A DNA stretch of 64,000 nucleotides from Sternotherus odoratus (lineage: Eukaryota > Chordata > Testudines > Kinosternidae). The notes under the pieces were generated by a model. That model saw only the letters and a list, made by a program, of their open reading frames with translations. It did no database searches and was not told the origin of the DNA. Position 1 is the stretch's first letter. Each line of letters begins with the position of its first letter. A program made the translations under genes and the position numbers. Shown here piece by piece: positions 15,063-26,925 of the stretch. The stretch lies in assembly GCA_032164245.1 (NCBI GenBank), contig JAVMKO010000003.1, positions 61,884,390 to 61,948,389 on the forward strand. The letters run 5' to 3'.

Positions 15063-15492
15063 CCCAGCTGAAAAAAGCAAGACATCAACCACTGTTCAGT
15101 AAATACAATTTAGAATGCTTAAAATGCGCTTTTAGCCAGTTCAATGATATTATTGCAATTCTTTATTTTTCTGGTATCCTGGTCTACTGTAGATCAAGAC
15201 TACAAATTATTCAAAATGCAGCAACATATTTTAATGGGAATATAGGGGTCACAACAATAGCTAGCTAAGAATTTTCCATCACAATGATTTTCTAACAGAA
15301 AATGCAGTTTCTGCAAAATTAAAACTTTCTTTGATAATATTTCAGTTTCCCAAATGTGTTTTGATCTTCTGTCTGAGAAACTGAAATGAAACATTTTTTT
15401 CAGGTAGATTCGACCCTAATTAGTCTATTTCATCCAAAATATCTAGTTTCAAATCAATCCAACATTGAATTGTATTTCTCAGTTGTGGAATA

Positions 15493-15737
15493 TTGCCTCA
15501 TGGGAGTTGTTGTTTGAGTCTCTGTTCTCGCTTAAATACTGAGCTCTGTGGCCAGAATACATCTCCCATGATGCAACACAGACATCCTTCTGATGGAGGA
15601 GATGGTGCATCATTGGAGTCACATGGTTTCAAGTGCATCATGTGCAATACAGAGATGTAGGCTAGCCACAGAACCTGGTCTGTTGGGAGAATGGAGGCAG
15701 CAATCAAACTGAACTCAGAGTCCCATGAGGCAAAGCA
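15493..15737 (-). mobile_element. TIR-bearing interspersed repeat, copy 2
   Basis: Left end TTGCCTCATGGGAGTTGTTG and right end AGTCCCATGAGGCAAAGC form terminal inverted repeats about 245 bp apart. The left half, reversed, matches 7230-7340 (CATCTCCCATGATGC against GCATCATGGGGGATG). Non-coding. Confidence 0.6.
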
Positions 15738-15877
15738 ATAGGGGAATGGACTTTAATGTTGAGCTGACTTGAAACTAAGTCAGTTAAATAAACTGAAATG
15801 AAACATCGGGATGTCAAAATGTTTCATTTCAATTGAAAATATTGAAACAAATGTTTCCTCATTTCCTAATCAAAACT

Positions 15878-15985
15878 CATCTACGTCTCTGTCTGAATCA
15901 TGCTCCATCCAGGATGAACAGTCTTTTGACTCATCCAGTCTGTTCTGCAGTGGGATCCTGCTGTATGAGTAGCCTTCAGAGCCAG
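15878..15985 (+). repeat. Interspersed repeat shared with 11745-11851, copy 2
   Basis: Shares CCAGTCTG, GATCCTGCTG, TATGAGTAGCCTTCAGAGCC and AGATC in order with the first copy. It lies in a patch rich in TTTCATTT / AAATGAAA inverted words (15360-15860). Confidence 0.55.
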
Positions 15986-16233
15986 ATCCTTCAGAAATTT
16001 CCCTTCCATGAAAAAAATAAATATTTCAATATTTCAGCCAATTCCGGATGAAAAAAAAAAGTTAAAATGCTGGGTATTTCCAAGGGGTTAGAAATTCAAT
16101 TTGTTCTGATCTAGTCAAATTACATTACAATGACTTTTCAAGTCTGTACCCTATGCAGATTCTTTTATTTTAAAGTTTGTCTTTTGACTTTTAAGACTCT
16201 GAGGGTATACTTGGCTGAACTCCTTGTGCAGTA

Positions 16234-17175
16234 CAGTAAACCCTCGATTTAGCGGACCTCGATTTAATGGACTTCGGATTTAACGGACAAAATTTCCGGT
16301 CTGTACGTCATATGTGAAAATTAACACCCTGTTAATTTTAAAATGCTTTTAACCAAGATTTGCTTATAATTAAATTAACAGGTTATTTTTTGTTATTAAT
16401 TCACTGTTACAGTAGACTCCTGATTATCCGGGTGCGGGTTAACTGGGCTGCGGATTAACCGGGATGTCTAAAGGGGTCGGTAGGGGAAGCCCCAAAGCGG
16501 CGGCGGGCTCAGCCTTAGCCTGCCACTGCTTTGGGGCTTCTCCCACTGGCCCCTTATGAGCTGGGGTCTCAGCCTGCTTCCAGCCTGGGTGTAGGAAACC
16601 CAGGCTGGCAGCGGGCTGAGACCCCGTCTGGCAGGAGCCCGGGGGGAAAGCCCAAAGCGGCAGCAGTCTGAGTGCTGACCCTGCCGCCGCTTTGGGCTCT
16701 CTCCCCAGGCTCCTGCCACCTGCCCCACTCAGCTCCCGCTGACAGCCTGGGTGCAGGGAACTCAGGCTGACAGCGGGAGCAGACTGGGGCAGGAGGCAGG
16801 ACCCCTGCTGGCAAGGGGCCAGCGGGGGAAAACCCCAAAGTGGCGGCAGGCTGCTTTGGGGTTTCCCCCACTGGCCCCTTGCCAGCCGGGGTCTCAACTT
16901 GCTGCCAGCCTGGGTGTAGGAAGCCCAGGTTGGCAGCGGGCTGAGACCCCGGCTGGCAGGAGCCTGGGGGGAAATCCCAAAGTGGCGGCAGGCTGAGTGC
17001 TCAGTGCGCCACCTCTTTGGGCTCTCCTCCAGGCTCCTGCCGCCTCCTCCAGTCAGTTCCTGCTGCCTGGGTGTAGGAAGCCTGTCGCCGCTTTGGGGTT
17101 TTCCTCCCAGGCTCCTGCCAGCCGGGGTCTCGGCTCCTGCTGCCAGACTGGGTTCCCTACACCCAGGTTTTACTG
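16234..17175. mobile_element. Tigger-like DNA transposon with GC-rich repetitive core
   Basis: TA dinucleotides flank it at 16232-16233 and 17176-17177. The left end is CAGTAAACCCTCGATTTAGC followed by GGACCTCGATTTAATGGACT; the right end reads AGGTTTTACTG, matching the complement of the left terminus. A second terminus-like sequence, CAGTAGACTCCTGATTATCC preceded by TA, starts at 16410, so another pogo/Tigger-type element may be nested inside. From 16480 to 17160 the core is GC-rich, with CCCAAAGCGGC words in both orientations (for example 16489, 16683, 16834, 16852) and repeated GGCTGGCAG blocks. No transposase frame. Long ORFs on both strands here are compositional artefacts. Confidence 0.7.
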
Positions 17176-17179
17176 TATA

Positions 17180-17547
17180 TTCCTAACCTGTCACAGTAGA
17201 CACAAGCAGCTCAGTATTTAGTCGGTTTGTGTAATGTGTTAAAACAGTGGGAGCGAAACCTTCTACCAGCTATGGCTCTTGATCCTGTTATAGTAATTTT
17301 AAATAAAAAGTCCTATTTAAAAGTAGAATAAAGATGTAAATTCACCAAGACATTGACAAGTTTCTGTTAGGCTAAGCATCCAGAAGTTTGAATACTTATC
17401 TGCGCTAACCAGACTTCTTGGGTTTGCAAGTTTGAATCTTATACTGAAAACACGTAACATATATGAGTAGCCTTACTTGTGAGTAGGACTGCTGAAGTGT
17501 GTGTTTGGAGGATCAGGCATCTGCGATAAAAATTTCATAAGAACAGG

Positions 17548-17550
<3 letters not shown>
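17180..17550. other. Intronic sequence, nothing recognised
   Basis: Unique-looking AT-rich DNA. Confidence 0.55.

Positions 17551-17594
<44 letters not shown>
17551..17594. repeat. (GA)n microsatellite
   Basis: Near-perfect GA run with two interruptions. Confidence 0.95.
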
Positions 17595-18104
17595 TAGGGG
17601 AGTAAGGGCAGGGGAGACAGGCCTTAGAGTTCATATGCACATAAAAACAAAAGAGGGGGGGAACAATAACCACATTTTTCAAACATTTCAGTTCTGGATT
17701 GAATTGAAATTTTGTTCTGTGTGTATGTGTCATATTTTAACAAGATAAGTTTTGTCATTTCGATCAAGAATCATTACTACTAACTAGGGCTCTCAAGCGG
17801 TTAAAAAAATTAGTCTTGGTTAATCATGTGATTAACCGCGCTGTTAAACAATAATAGAATACTATTTATTTAAATAGTTTTGGATGTTTTCTACATTTTC
17901 AGATATTTTTATTTCAGTTACACAGAATACAAAGTGTACAGTGCTCACTTTATATTTATTTGTATTTGCCCAATACGAGGACTGCAATGCAATATCTTTA
18001 TCATGAAGGTTGAAATTACAAATATAGAATTATAAACAAAAATAACTGCATTTAAAAATAAAACATTGTAAAGCTTTAGAGGTTAGGTTCATTCAGTCCT
18101 ACGT

Positions 18105-18224
18105 CAGCCAATCATTCAAACAAACAAGTTTGGTTACAATTTTCAGGAGATGATGCTTCTTCTTGTTTACAATGTCACCTGAAACTGAGAACAGGCATTC
18201 GTATGGCACTGTTGTAGCCAGCAT
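18105..18224 (-). pseudogene. hAT transposase C-terminal remnant
   Basis: Forty codons are open on the minus strand, with the PYECLFSVSGD motif and ending in KLVCLNDWL, both typical of the hAT dimerisation region. There is no start, no RNase-H-like catalytic core and no zinc finger in this arm, so it is a dead fragment. Confidence 0.7.
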
Positions 18225-18421
18225 CACAAGATATTAATCTTTAGTGTATCTAGCACATAAATATGTCCCTTCATGCTTCAACCACCATCCATGCTGATAA
18301 CAGGTTCTGCACGATAACCATCCAAAGCAGTGCGGACCGATGCATGTGTATTTTCATCATCAGATGCATCAGCAACTGGCTGAACAAGAATTAGGACAGA
18401 GTGGACTTGTAGGTTCTAAAG

Positions 18422-18674
18422 CAGTGGTTCTCAGCAACCCCAAGTTGGGTCATGACCCCATTTTAATAGGATTGCCAAGGCTGGTGTTAGACTTGTTGGG
18501 GTCTGGGGCTTCAGCTTTGGGCTTCCTCACCGGAGTGGGTGAGGGGCTGGCAGGGCTTGGGCTTTGGCTCTCTTGCCTGGGGTGGCAAGGCTCAGCTTTG
18601 GTCCCCCTCCTGGTAATGTAGTAATTTTTGTTATCAGAAGTGGGTTGAGGTGCAATGAAGTTTGAGAACCACTG
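18422..18674. mobile_element. hAT-Charlie-like MITE inserted in the fold-back element
   Basis: Perfect 12-bp outer ends CAGTGGTTCTCA and TGAGAACCACTG, with GGGTCATGACCCC near the left end. Flanking 8-mers TTCTAAAG and GTCTAAAA agree at six of eight positions, as expected for an aged hAT target duplication. Length 253 bp, no coding capacity. Confidence 0.85.
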
Positions 18675-19037
18675 GTCTAAAATTGTACATTGTTTTGGTT
18701 TCGGGTGAAGTTATGTAAAAAAAACCCTACGTTTGTAAGTTACACTTTCACGATAAAAATTACACTACTGTATTTATGTGAGGTGAATTGAAAAAATACT
18801 ATTTATTTTGTTTCATGTTTACAGTGCAAATATTTGTAATAACAATTATATAAAGTGAGTACTGTACACTTCATAGTCGATGCTGTAATATAAATAAATA
18901 TATTTGAAAATGTAGAAAAACATCCATTTTTAAAATAAATTTCAGTTGCTATTCTATTGTTTAACTGTGCGATTAATAGCTTTTAATATTTTTGAGTTAA
19001 TGGCATGAATTAATTGCGATTAATTGACAGTCTTATT

Positions 19038-20330
19038 ATTAAGCAGAACACCAGTAACTGTGAAAGCATCATATTGCAAAACTAAACACAGAAGAATTAA
19101 AAGAAAGCATACATCCATGATTTTGCTCTGCCCATGTGATCCCATCTGTTTGATCATATTAAGAGCTTGAATACATTTATCTTCCACCAGCAGAGCAGAT
19201 GTAGCTATGTCATTTGCTGCATAGCTGCTGCTGCATTTATTTATTTTTTTTTTTGCTTTTTATCAGTCCAATGATTTTTATTTGATTAAATTAGAGTGAC
19301 AGGTGCAGGGTTTTGATGTGTGCACCACTAATGTAACACAGTTTGCATTTTTTTTTTTGGAAGCATGTAGTAAGCTTGATATTTTTAGGTGCCAGGTCCT
19401 GTAAATTGAAGAATACAGCCCAGCAAATTGGTCAAATTATTTATTAAAAGCAGGATAGGAATTAATCAAGAGAAGCTGAAAAATCTAAGCATGTTTACAG
19501 CCTAGCACTTTTAAATACACCCCCCTTTCCAGCTATGAATAGAGTATTTTGTTTTCCAAAACTGCTCTGTCACTTAAGTTGCAACTATTCAATCATTGTG
19601 ACATTTAGTGTCAGTGATTTCATTTGCAAGGAGAAGGACCATTATTTAAAACAGATCCTCTGGGTTAAAGACAGCAACAACAAATATAAGCAAAAGAATG
19701 AATTTCATAATAGTGTGTACACCTGTTTATAAAATTGCACTTGGGAAACTTTAAAGCAACACAAAACATTACTATTATTATATTTTCTTATCAAGTATAA
19801 TTAGAAATCAATTTGGACTGTACTCTGAAAAGAAACATACAAAAAGAGGGAGAGATACATAGCAGCAGGACAGAACCAAATATATATTACACATTTATAT
19901 TTCCACTATAGGAAAATCAAATCCTCCTCCAAAATGTATAATCAATTTCTATTCACTCCTTGTATATTTTCAGTACAATTAAAGATGGGTGAACTGACTT
20001 GGTAAAACTAAGGACCCACTGAAAAATATTTAACTGCTCATATCTAGAACAAACCAAACCTTTTGGACGGTGCTGAACTACTCTTTCTCTTCCATTATTT
20101 TCCATTTTCACAAACCTTTTCAACTCCAGATTACAGGCTGAGACTGAAGAGAAAATAACTAAAATCCTGGGAGAGATTGTTTTTGAGTTACTCTGGCCTG
20201 CGGCCTGACAGTTGGAAGTATTCTTTTTTTGTAATTAATCAATGAAAGACTGATGTAAAATATACAGTAGAGTAATACCTGAATGGTAGATCAGTTATAG
20301 ATACATAATATGCCCCTGCCCTGTTACAAT
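19038..20330. other. Intronic sequence, nothing recognised
   Basis: AT-rich with T-runs at about 19241 and 19349. No repeat family recognised. Confidence 0.55.
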
Positions 20331-20334
20331 TTAA

Positions 20335-20450
20335 GGCCATTGATTCTGATTTCACTTACAGAGATTTAATGGTGGTGTAACTTTACCCACTTTAATGGAC
20401 TGAATTAGCCTTGATTTACAATGTCAGGACTACCAGAATTAGGCTCTTAA
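20335..20450. repeat. Ancient sauropsid repeat fragment
   Basis: Words such as GATTCTGATTTCACTTACA and GGTGTAACTTTACCCACTTT resemble the old fold-back family also seen at 4045. Heavily diverged. Confidence 0.3.
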
Positions 20451-22455
20451 AGCATAACTAAAAGCAAACTGCACAAGCCGGGCATGATTATTTGTAGAAT
20501 GAAATGTGACTTAATTTGTAGTACCTGAAATCTCATAAAAATAGCCCATTCTTTCTGTTTTTAACAGGACAGATTTTATAAATTCAGCAGGTTTGACAAG
20601 GATTAAAATGTTTATTCAAACAGAATGAAAATGCCAGACCAATCAAAATACCAGTGAAGTTCACCATTTCTGAACTAAAGCACTCCATAATTGTCCTTCA
20701 TTTTAGTGCAAGGAAATATGTACTTCCTTGAGTTTTGTGATGTTGGTGCATAATCACAACATTGTAGAAGATTTGCCATGACTATTTTCTTCATTTTTAT
20801 TCTCCTGCTGCAATACTTTTCATTGTAAAGATTACATTAGAATAATATAATGAAATATATATTGAGTTTAGGTCTTAAGAGACATGTGCCAACTTTATTT
20901 TTTTTATAACAAAAAAATCTGGTTTGACTTCTGTATTATTTAAAGAAAAAAATATTCCTGGGATATAGCAGTTTACTATTTTGCATTTAAGAGAGCTTTA
21001 TAATAGCAAGTTTATTGATTAATCACATTGAGTAATAACTGATTTTTAGGACCATTTCTAAAGAGAACTATATCAGCTCTTTGCATTTTGTTATGGATAT
21101 TGTATGCAAGATATGGAATAATTCTTTATTTGATTAATAATTCAAAACCAAATCTGCTTTAAATATTTGCATAATTTCACATAGGCAGGGGTTTAGCACA
21201 AACGGAACAAACACGCTTCCCCTCCAGCATACACGCTTTGTTATACATAAGATGACTACATGTTCATCTCCATAATTTGCATACAGACTTTCTCATGAAG
21301 GTATAGGAAACAAAATGCTATTTCACTACACTCCCTTTGTGAAAAAGGAAATGGTGCCGTTGAATGGAATTGCCTCATCAGGCACTCTAGTTTTCAGCAT
21401 GCCAAGTTGCAGCGATCAATGGGGAAACAGCAGATGTGAAGGTTAGTTGGCATCAAAGAATATGAGTGGAAGACTTTCCTATGGGAAAGAAAGTGCTTCA
21501 TTACACTTTATCTATACTAAGAACATTGGTTCTATCAAGCTGTCGGAAAATTAGAATATGATGGGTTTTATTACCCTGCTCTGCCAGAGTGAATTCAATA
21601 GTTAAAAAGTTAGAGATAACTCTCCATTTTGGGAATAACAATAAGTGATTAGGACTTCAGTATATTTAAACTAGAATGCTGAAACTTCTTTTGTCTCTGA
21701 TTAGAGTAGATGCAGTAGAATGTCTGGGGTACTGAAGTCTGATCTCGGAGTGAACATTACATCCTCAGTATGTGTAAATGCTACTTTTGGAGTATTTTAA
21801 TTGAGGACTGAAACAGTTACCATTGCCTGAAATGAAGAATTTAGAAGCACAGTGGCATCAACCCTCTAGAGCATTAATGTTTAAAGACTTCTGTTTCTCA
21901 AATATCATTACATTCTGTTTTGTTTTTAATATACTGTTTGGCATTTTGTCCAGTTAGGAACTGCAGCTGCAGAACTGTAAGTCTCACTACCATCAATCAA
22001 GAGGGCACTCTTTAGAGAGATTGTCCCATAGGGAGTGGGAAAATGTGAAAGTCGGTTAATAGAGTGATGTTGAGCTGGCACATCAAGTGAGCAGCTAATG
22101 GATAATAGTTGTCAGTGTGGGAGTTTACAGCCACTGATAGTGTTAGGCTGCCTTTCTGAGAGTGCTACAAAAGGGGAACAAGTATGAGCTCTACAAGGTA
22201 GAAAATAGGGAGGGAAATATTTATGGACATTGGCCATTTGGTTCCTTTTACATACTGGAGAGTTATGCTTTATCTTCAATAAAGTAAGCTCAAGGTTTTC
22301 ACAGCTTTCTGCTTGAACAGGGTCATATAGATCGGGGAAAAAATCATCTTTAATTGCCATGGTTCTGTTTTTGTCTAAATACATGTAGCTATCGGTTTCC
22401 AGTAAAATATTGGCAGAATTTTCTCCCCAAACACGTATTTTAAATTAAAAAAAAA
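20451..22455. other. Intronic sequence, nothing recognised
   Basis: Unique-looking AT-rich DNA with no coding or repeat signal that I can name. Confidence 0.55.
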
Positions 22456-23560
22456 CCTGAATCATAGAAACATGAGTGGAAGGGACTTTAGGTCATAAGA
22501 TCCAGCCCCCTGCTCTGTGGCAGGACCAAGTAAACTTAGATTATCCCTGACAGGCCGGTGTTTGTTCAACCTATTTTTAGAAACCTCCAGTGCTGGGGAT
22601 TCCACAACCACCTCTTCCAGAACTTAACTGTCCTTATAGTTAGAAAGTTTTTCCTAATATCTAACCTAATTCTCCCTTGCTGCAGATGAAGTCCATTACT
22701 TCCTGTCCTACCTTCAGTATCATGGAGAAAAATCAATCCTCTTCCACTGAAAAACAGCCCTTAATATATTAAAAGACTGTTATCAGGTCCTCTTTCGGTC
22801 TTCTTTTCTCAATATTACACGTGCCCAGTATTAACCTTTCCTCATAGGCCAGGTTTTCTAAACCTTTATCATTTTTGTTGCTCTCCAATATGTGCACATC
22901 TTTGCTAAAGTGTGGTGCCTAGAATGGGACACAGTATTCCAAATGAGGCCTCACCAGTACCAAGCAGAGAGGGACAGTTACCTCCCGTGTCTTACATACA
23001 ACACTCCTGTTAGTTCCTTTTTTTTTTTTTTGCAGATGCATCACAATGTTAACGCATATTCAAGTTGTGATTCACTATACCCCTCAGATCCTTTTCAGCG
23101 GTACTACCAACTAGCCAATTATTCTCCATTTTGTAGTTGTGCACTTTGTTTTTTATTGAATGTCGTCATATTGAACGCAGACGAGTTATCCAATTTGTCA
23201 ATGCCATTTTCAGTTCCAATAATGTCTTCCACAGTGTTTGCAATCCTGCTCCGTTTGGTGTCATCTACAAATGTTATAAGCACGCTCCCCATTCTATTAT
23301 CCAAGTACTTAATGAAAATACTTGATAGTACCAAACCCAGGATGGACCTCTGCACTACCACACTGTCCTCCCAGTTTGACAGCAAACCACTTTTTGAGGA
23401 GTCTATGTACACACCTTATGTTAAATTAATCTAGAGCACACTTCCATATTTTTCTTATGAGAATGTCATCTGGTCAAGATATATCACCTCTATGCCTTCT
23501 CCCCATCCACTAGGCCAGTAACCTTGTCAGAGAAGGATTTGTTTAAAGCTCATTCCCTCA
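22456..23560 (-). mobile_element. CR1 LINE, 5'-truncated, antisense to GRIK2
   Basis: On the + strand it starts with the complement of the CR1 3' end (AATCATAGAAACATGAGTGG, then AAGGGACTTTAGGTCATAAG) and continues through the 3' UTR into reverse transcriptase. On the minus strand 23412-23119 reads LGLVLSSIFIKYLDNR and, shortly after, FVDDTKR, the catalytic (F/Y)xDD block, followed by KLDN and FNKKQ as in CR1. Upstream 23490-23560 (CACTAGGCCAGTAACCTTGT) is further CR1 coding remnant. Multiple substitutions; not active. Confidence 0.88.
23119..23412 (-). pseudogene. CR1 reverse transcriptase fragment
   Basis: A 97-codon open stretch of CR1 ORF2. It keeps the FVDD catalytic aspartates but has lost the PQGSVLGP loop in part (RSILGLVL) and lacks the fingers and endonuclease regions. 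Confidence 0.85.
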
Positions 23561-25847
23561 TCTGCACTGTTAATTGGTAGAGCAAATTATTTTTGTCAGC
23601 ACTGTGGAAGAAGAATCAGTATTACTCATCTAAAAGCACTTTTTTCACCCAAGTACAGTGCATCTTCAAAGCTATATTGTCCCTGGCCCTTAAGATTTGT
23701 CCACTAATTACTAGATGAATGCACAAAAGCTTGCATTTAATCAAAGATTGCATTGGAATTTTAGATACTTATTTGACCCTACAGGGTAGTAGCATTTTTG
23801 GAGATGTATTATTTTGCCAAAGATGGGAATTTAAGGTTTTTAAGTGTTTTGATCTGCTGAACTGTCTGTAAATTCTCCTTTACCATTCCCCATTCCATAA
23901 ATAACAAATAAAATTGAGGGCTTTGATATTATGAGGAAATGACCTCTGTGAACGTCTCATGCTATCCGTTAAGCTTGTTCTTTCATCTTATCATAATGTG
24001 TAATGATGTTTACAAGTATGCTGTCTCTGCCTTCAGTGCTTACAGTGGCATTTGGAGAGAAGACACAACTGTTTTCCCTTTGGCATTTAAGCAAAGCTGA
24101 GGCATCTTGTCATGCACCAGTCCAAGACCATATAGTCTTATCACCTCAAGAGACATAGCCATACGCACTGTGAAAATCATTCCTTCTCTTTTACCACCTT
24201 TGTTGTTTTTATAAAATGTAGCATCAAAGTAAACCCAAATGAGGTAGCAATAGACTTTAAAGCTGTGTCTAAAGCTGTGGTGTCGTTTACACATTAATTT
24301 TATTTGGTTGGTTTAAAAAAAATAGCAAACTGCATTTGGAATGGCACAAACAACCTTATTTAATTACACTGGAAAAGTTAAATGTCAAGTGTTTGAAGTG
24401 ATGTGAGACTGAAAGCACTGCAGGCTGAACTCCTCAACTTCTGTTGTCTAATGTGGATGGACATAACACAATCTACTGGCTTTTCCTCACTGCTGTGCCA
24501 GAGTACTCCAGTGCTGATACAACTGATAACTCTACAACCTTCATCTCCAGAAAGACAGCCAGAGTGAATGCATGCACTGCTAGTAGAGCCTAGTGTTTTT
24601 AAAGAAAGGTCATAGACCAAATATGTTTTGCTGAACTACTCTGGCAGCTGCTTACCTGGCCTAATAGGTGTTGCTTTAATTACGTTTCAAATGTGTATCA
24701 AGTCTGTGCAAATTCTTAGTCCTCTTCTAAAATCAGCTTTATAAAAAAGCTACAGTAGCATAGTTTTCTGTCTGTGCCTGAACAGACATTTTCCGTCTGT
24801 GCCTCAACAAAGCCCCCAATTAGTATTAGCATATTGCAAGTCACTGTTGTTGTTTTTTAAAGCAATACAAACCAAGTGCAGTTCATTGAAAAGATTTGAT
24901 TATCACTACAGGTAGATCTAGTTTATTAAATACTGCAATTACAGCTAATTAGGGTCTTCAAACTATATTATTTTTTCATTGTAGGTCTCCTGACAGTTTT
25001 CTGAAAACTGTGTGTGCAATTTATTTTAATTTATTATTGAAACAATTAATAGAAGCAATAGAATTAAGTTTAACTCATTTTCCTTGGGAATTTCACTTTA
25101 ATGATGCAAGTAAAAGATTTGGAAAAAAATGGAGTTGCTTCACATCTTAGCTGCCGGAAACTTGCTAGATAACACGGACACAACTAGATGATATGAAGAC
25201 AAAGGTTTCTCATGTTTAGAATGTAGTGCTCTATTAATTTAGATTTAATTAATTAATTTATTAATGTAATATATATCACATTCTTGTGTCTTCATGGACC
25301 CATATATTATCAAAATGATTACCTAGATTTAAACTATTTAAAGGTGGCACATTTTCAGCACAATATATATTGTGGTACATGTTCAGCAAAATATATGTAC
25401 ATATTATTTTCTCAAGCCAAAGGTACAACACCCATTGAGGTCAACAGCACCTGTATATATTGATTAAGTGTAATAGGCTTATTACCATCCATATTTCAGA
25501 ATCTTGGCCTTTAGGTCCCAATGCAACTGCCATTGAAGGGAATGAAGGACTCCCACTGACGTAGTGTAGTGTAGGCTACACTTACACCCTCAGATCTGAG
25601 CTAACTCCCAATGACTTAGTGAGAGTTAGCTGTAAACACACTTATCAGTAAATTATCACTGACTCCTGACATCCTTGTTAGAAATAAAACATACATCGAT
25701 CTCTGGCACTGATGCCCATAGTCATGTGAATGGTGTCTCCCTCTCTCATCTGTCTATATTTATACCATACTCATTACCATAGTAACTTCAGAGATGTTTC
25801 ATACAAGTTGTCAGTTGACTTTTGTTTTGAATTATGTTATTATGATG
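23561..25847. other. Intronic sequence, mostly unrecognised
   Basis: AT-rich. At 25500-25630 a patch with CCCATTGAGG and CTCCCACTGAC words may be an old fold-back repeat, too degraded to assign. Confidence 0.5.
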
Positions 25848-26062
25848 GGTTCCCGATGGGGTACCACTGAGCCCCCTGACTTACCAGTATCGCATAGAGG
25901 GGAATAATCACTTCCCTCAATCTGCTGGCAAGCTTCTACTAATGCAGCCCAATATGCTGTTAGTCTTCTTGTTAACAAGGGCACACTGTTGACTCATATT
26001 CAGCTTCTCATCCATTTTTCTGCAGAACTGCTGCTTAGCCATTTGGTCCCCAGCCTGTAACA

Positions 26063-26335
26063 CTACATGAGATTCCTCTGTCCTAAGTTCAGGACTCCGG
26101 ACTTGTCCTTGTTAAACATCATCATATTTCTTTTGGCCCAATCCTCCAATTTGTCTAGGTCACTCTGGACCCTATTCCTACCCTCCAGCATATCTACCTC
26201 TCCCCCCAATTTAGTGTCATCTGTGAACTTGCTGAGGGTACAGTCCAGCCTATCATCCAGATAATTAATGAAAATGTTGAACAAAACCAGCCCCAGAACA
26301 ATCCTTCGGGCACTCTGCTTGATACCGGCTGCCAA
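26063..26335 (-). pseudogene. CR1 reverse transcriptase, catalytic palm block
   Basis: Contains LGLVLFNIFINYLDD and FTDDTKLGG; the two Asp of the catalytic motif are kept. The PQGS segment before it is corrupted (SARRIVLG). Confidence 0.88.
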
Positions 26336-26578
26336 CTATATATCAGGCCATTGATCACTACCCGTTGAGCCTGACGATCTAGCAAGCTTTCTATCCACCT
26401 TATAGTCCATTCATCCCATCCATACTTCTTAACTTGCTGCCAAGAATACTGTGGGAGACCATATCAAAAGCTTTGCTAAAGTCAAGGTATATCATGTCCA
26501 CCACTTTCACCATATCCATATCCATGAGCCTGTTTTCTCATCATAGAAGGCAATCAGGTTGGTCAGGGATGACTTACC

Positions 26579-26800
26579 TTAGGTGAATCCATGTTGACTG
26601 TTCCTGATCACCTTCCTCTTCTCCAAGTGGTTCAAAATGGAATCCATGAGGACCTGCTCCATGATTTTTCCAGGGACTGAGGTTAGACTGACTGGTCTGT
26701 AGTTCCCCAGATTTCCCTTCAGCCCTTTTTTAAAGATAGGCACTATATTTGCCTTTTTACAATCTTCTGGGACCTCCCCCCAATCACCACGAGTTTTCAA
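26579..26800 (-). pseudogene. CR1 reverse transcriptase, fingers/palm block
   Basis: Contains the NYRPVSL motif and the SQHGF block, in the usual CR1 order upstream of the next fragment. Intact over 73 codons. Confidence 0.88.
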
Positions 26801-26925
26801 AGCTAAAGGCCAATGGCTCTGGAGTCATATCACCAATTCTCTCAGCACCCTTAGATGCATTACATTTGGCCCAATGGACTTGTGAATGTCCAGCTTTTCT
26901 ATATACAGTTACATAGTCCATATTC

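Larger units (their letters stand above)
17783..19037. mobile_element. hAT fold-back element with long inverted arms (interrupted)
   Basis: The ends are TAGGGCTCTCAAGCGGTTAA on the left and ATTAATTGACAGTCTTA on the right, inverted versions of one another. The complementarity extends through both arms (for example ACAGTGCTCACTTTATATTT at about 17940 against ATAAAGTGAGTACTGTACAC at about 18853). The left arm encodes, on the minus strand at 18224-18105, an uninterrupted 40-codon remnant with PYECLFSVSGDIVNKKK. This resembles the C-terminal dimerisation region of hAT transposases, whose family consensus is PxERxFSxxG; the Arg is Cys here. So both arms derive from the 3' end of one transposon. A second hAT element sits inside at 18422-18674. 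Target duplication is degraded. Confidence 0.8.
25870..26925 (-). mobile_element. CR1 LINE fragment, antisense to GRIK2
   Basis: Minus-strand reading gives two collinear reverse-transcriptase blocks. Bases 26800-26579 carry IVPIFKKGLKGNLGNYRPVS, then LTSVPGKIMEQVL and SQHGFT. Bases 26335-26063 carry LGLVLFNIFINYLDDRL, FTDDTKLGG, and KRNMMMFNKDK. Frame breaks separate them. Bases 25870-26060 are CR1 sequence downstream of RT. Better preserved than the copy at 22456. Confidence 0.9.

Noticed and set aside
16439..16996. Several 80-152 codon frames on both strands
   Set aside because: All arise from the repetitive GC-rich core of the Tigger-like element.
22892..23434. 180-codon open frame on the + strand
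   Set aside because: It is the antisense shadow of CR1 reverse transcriptase, which is recognisable on the minus strand.
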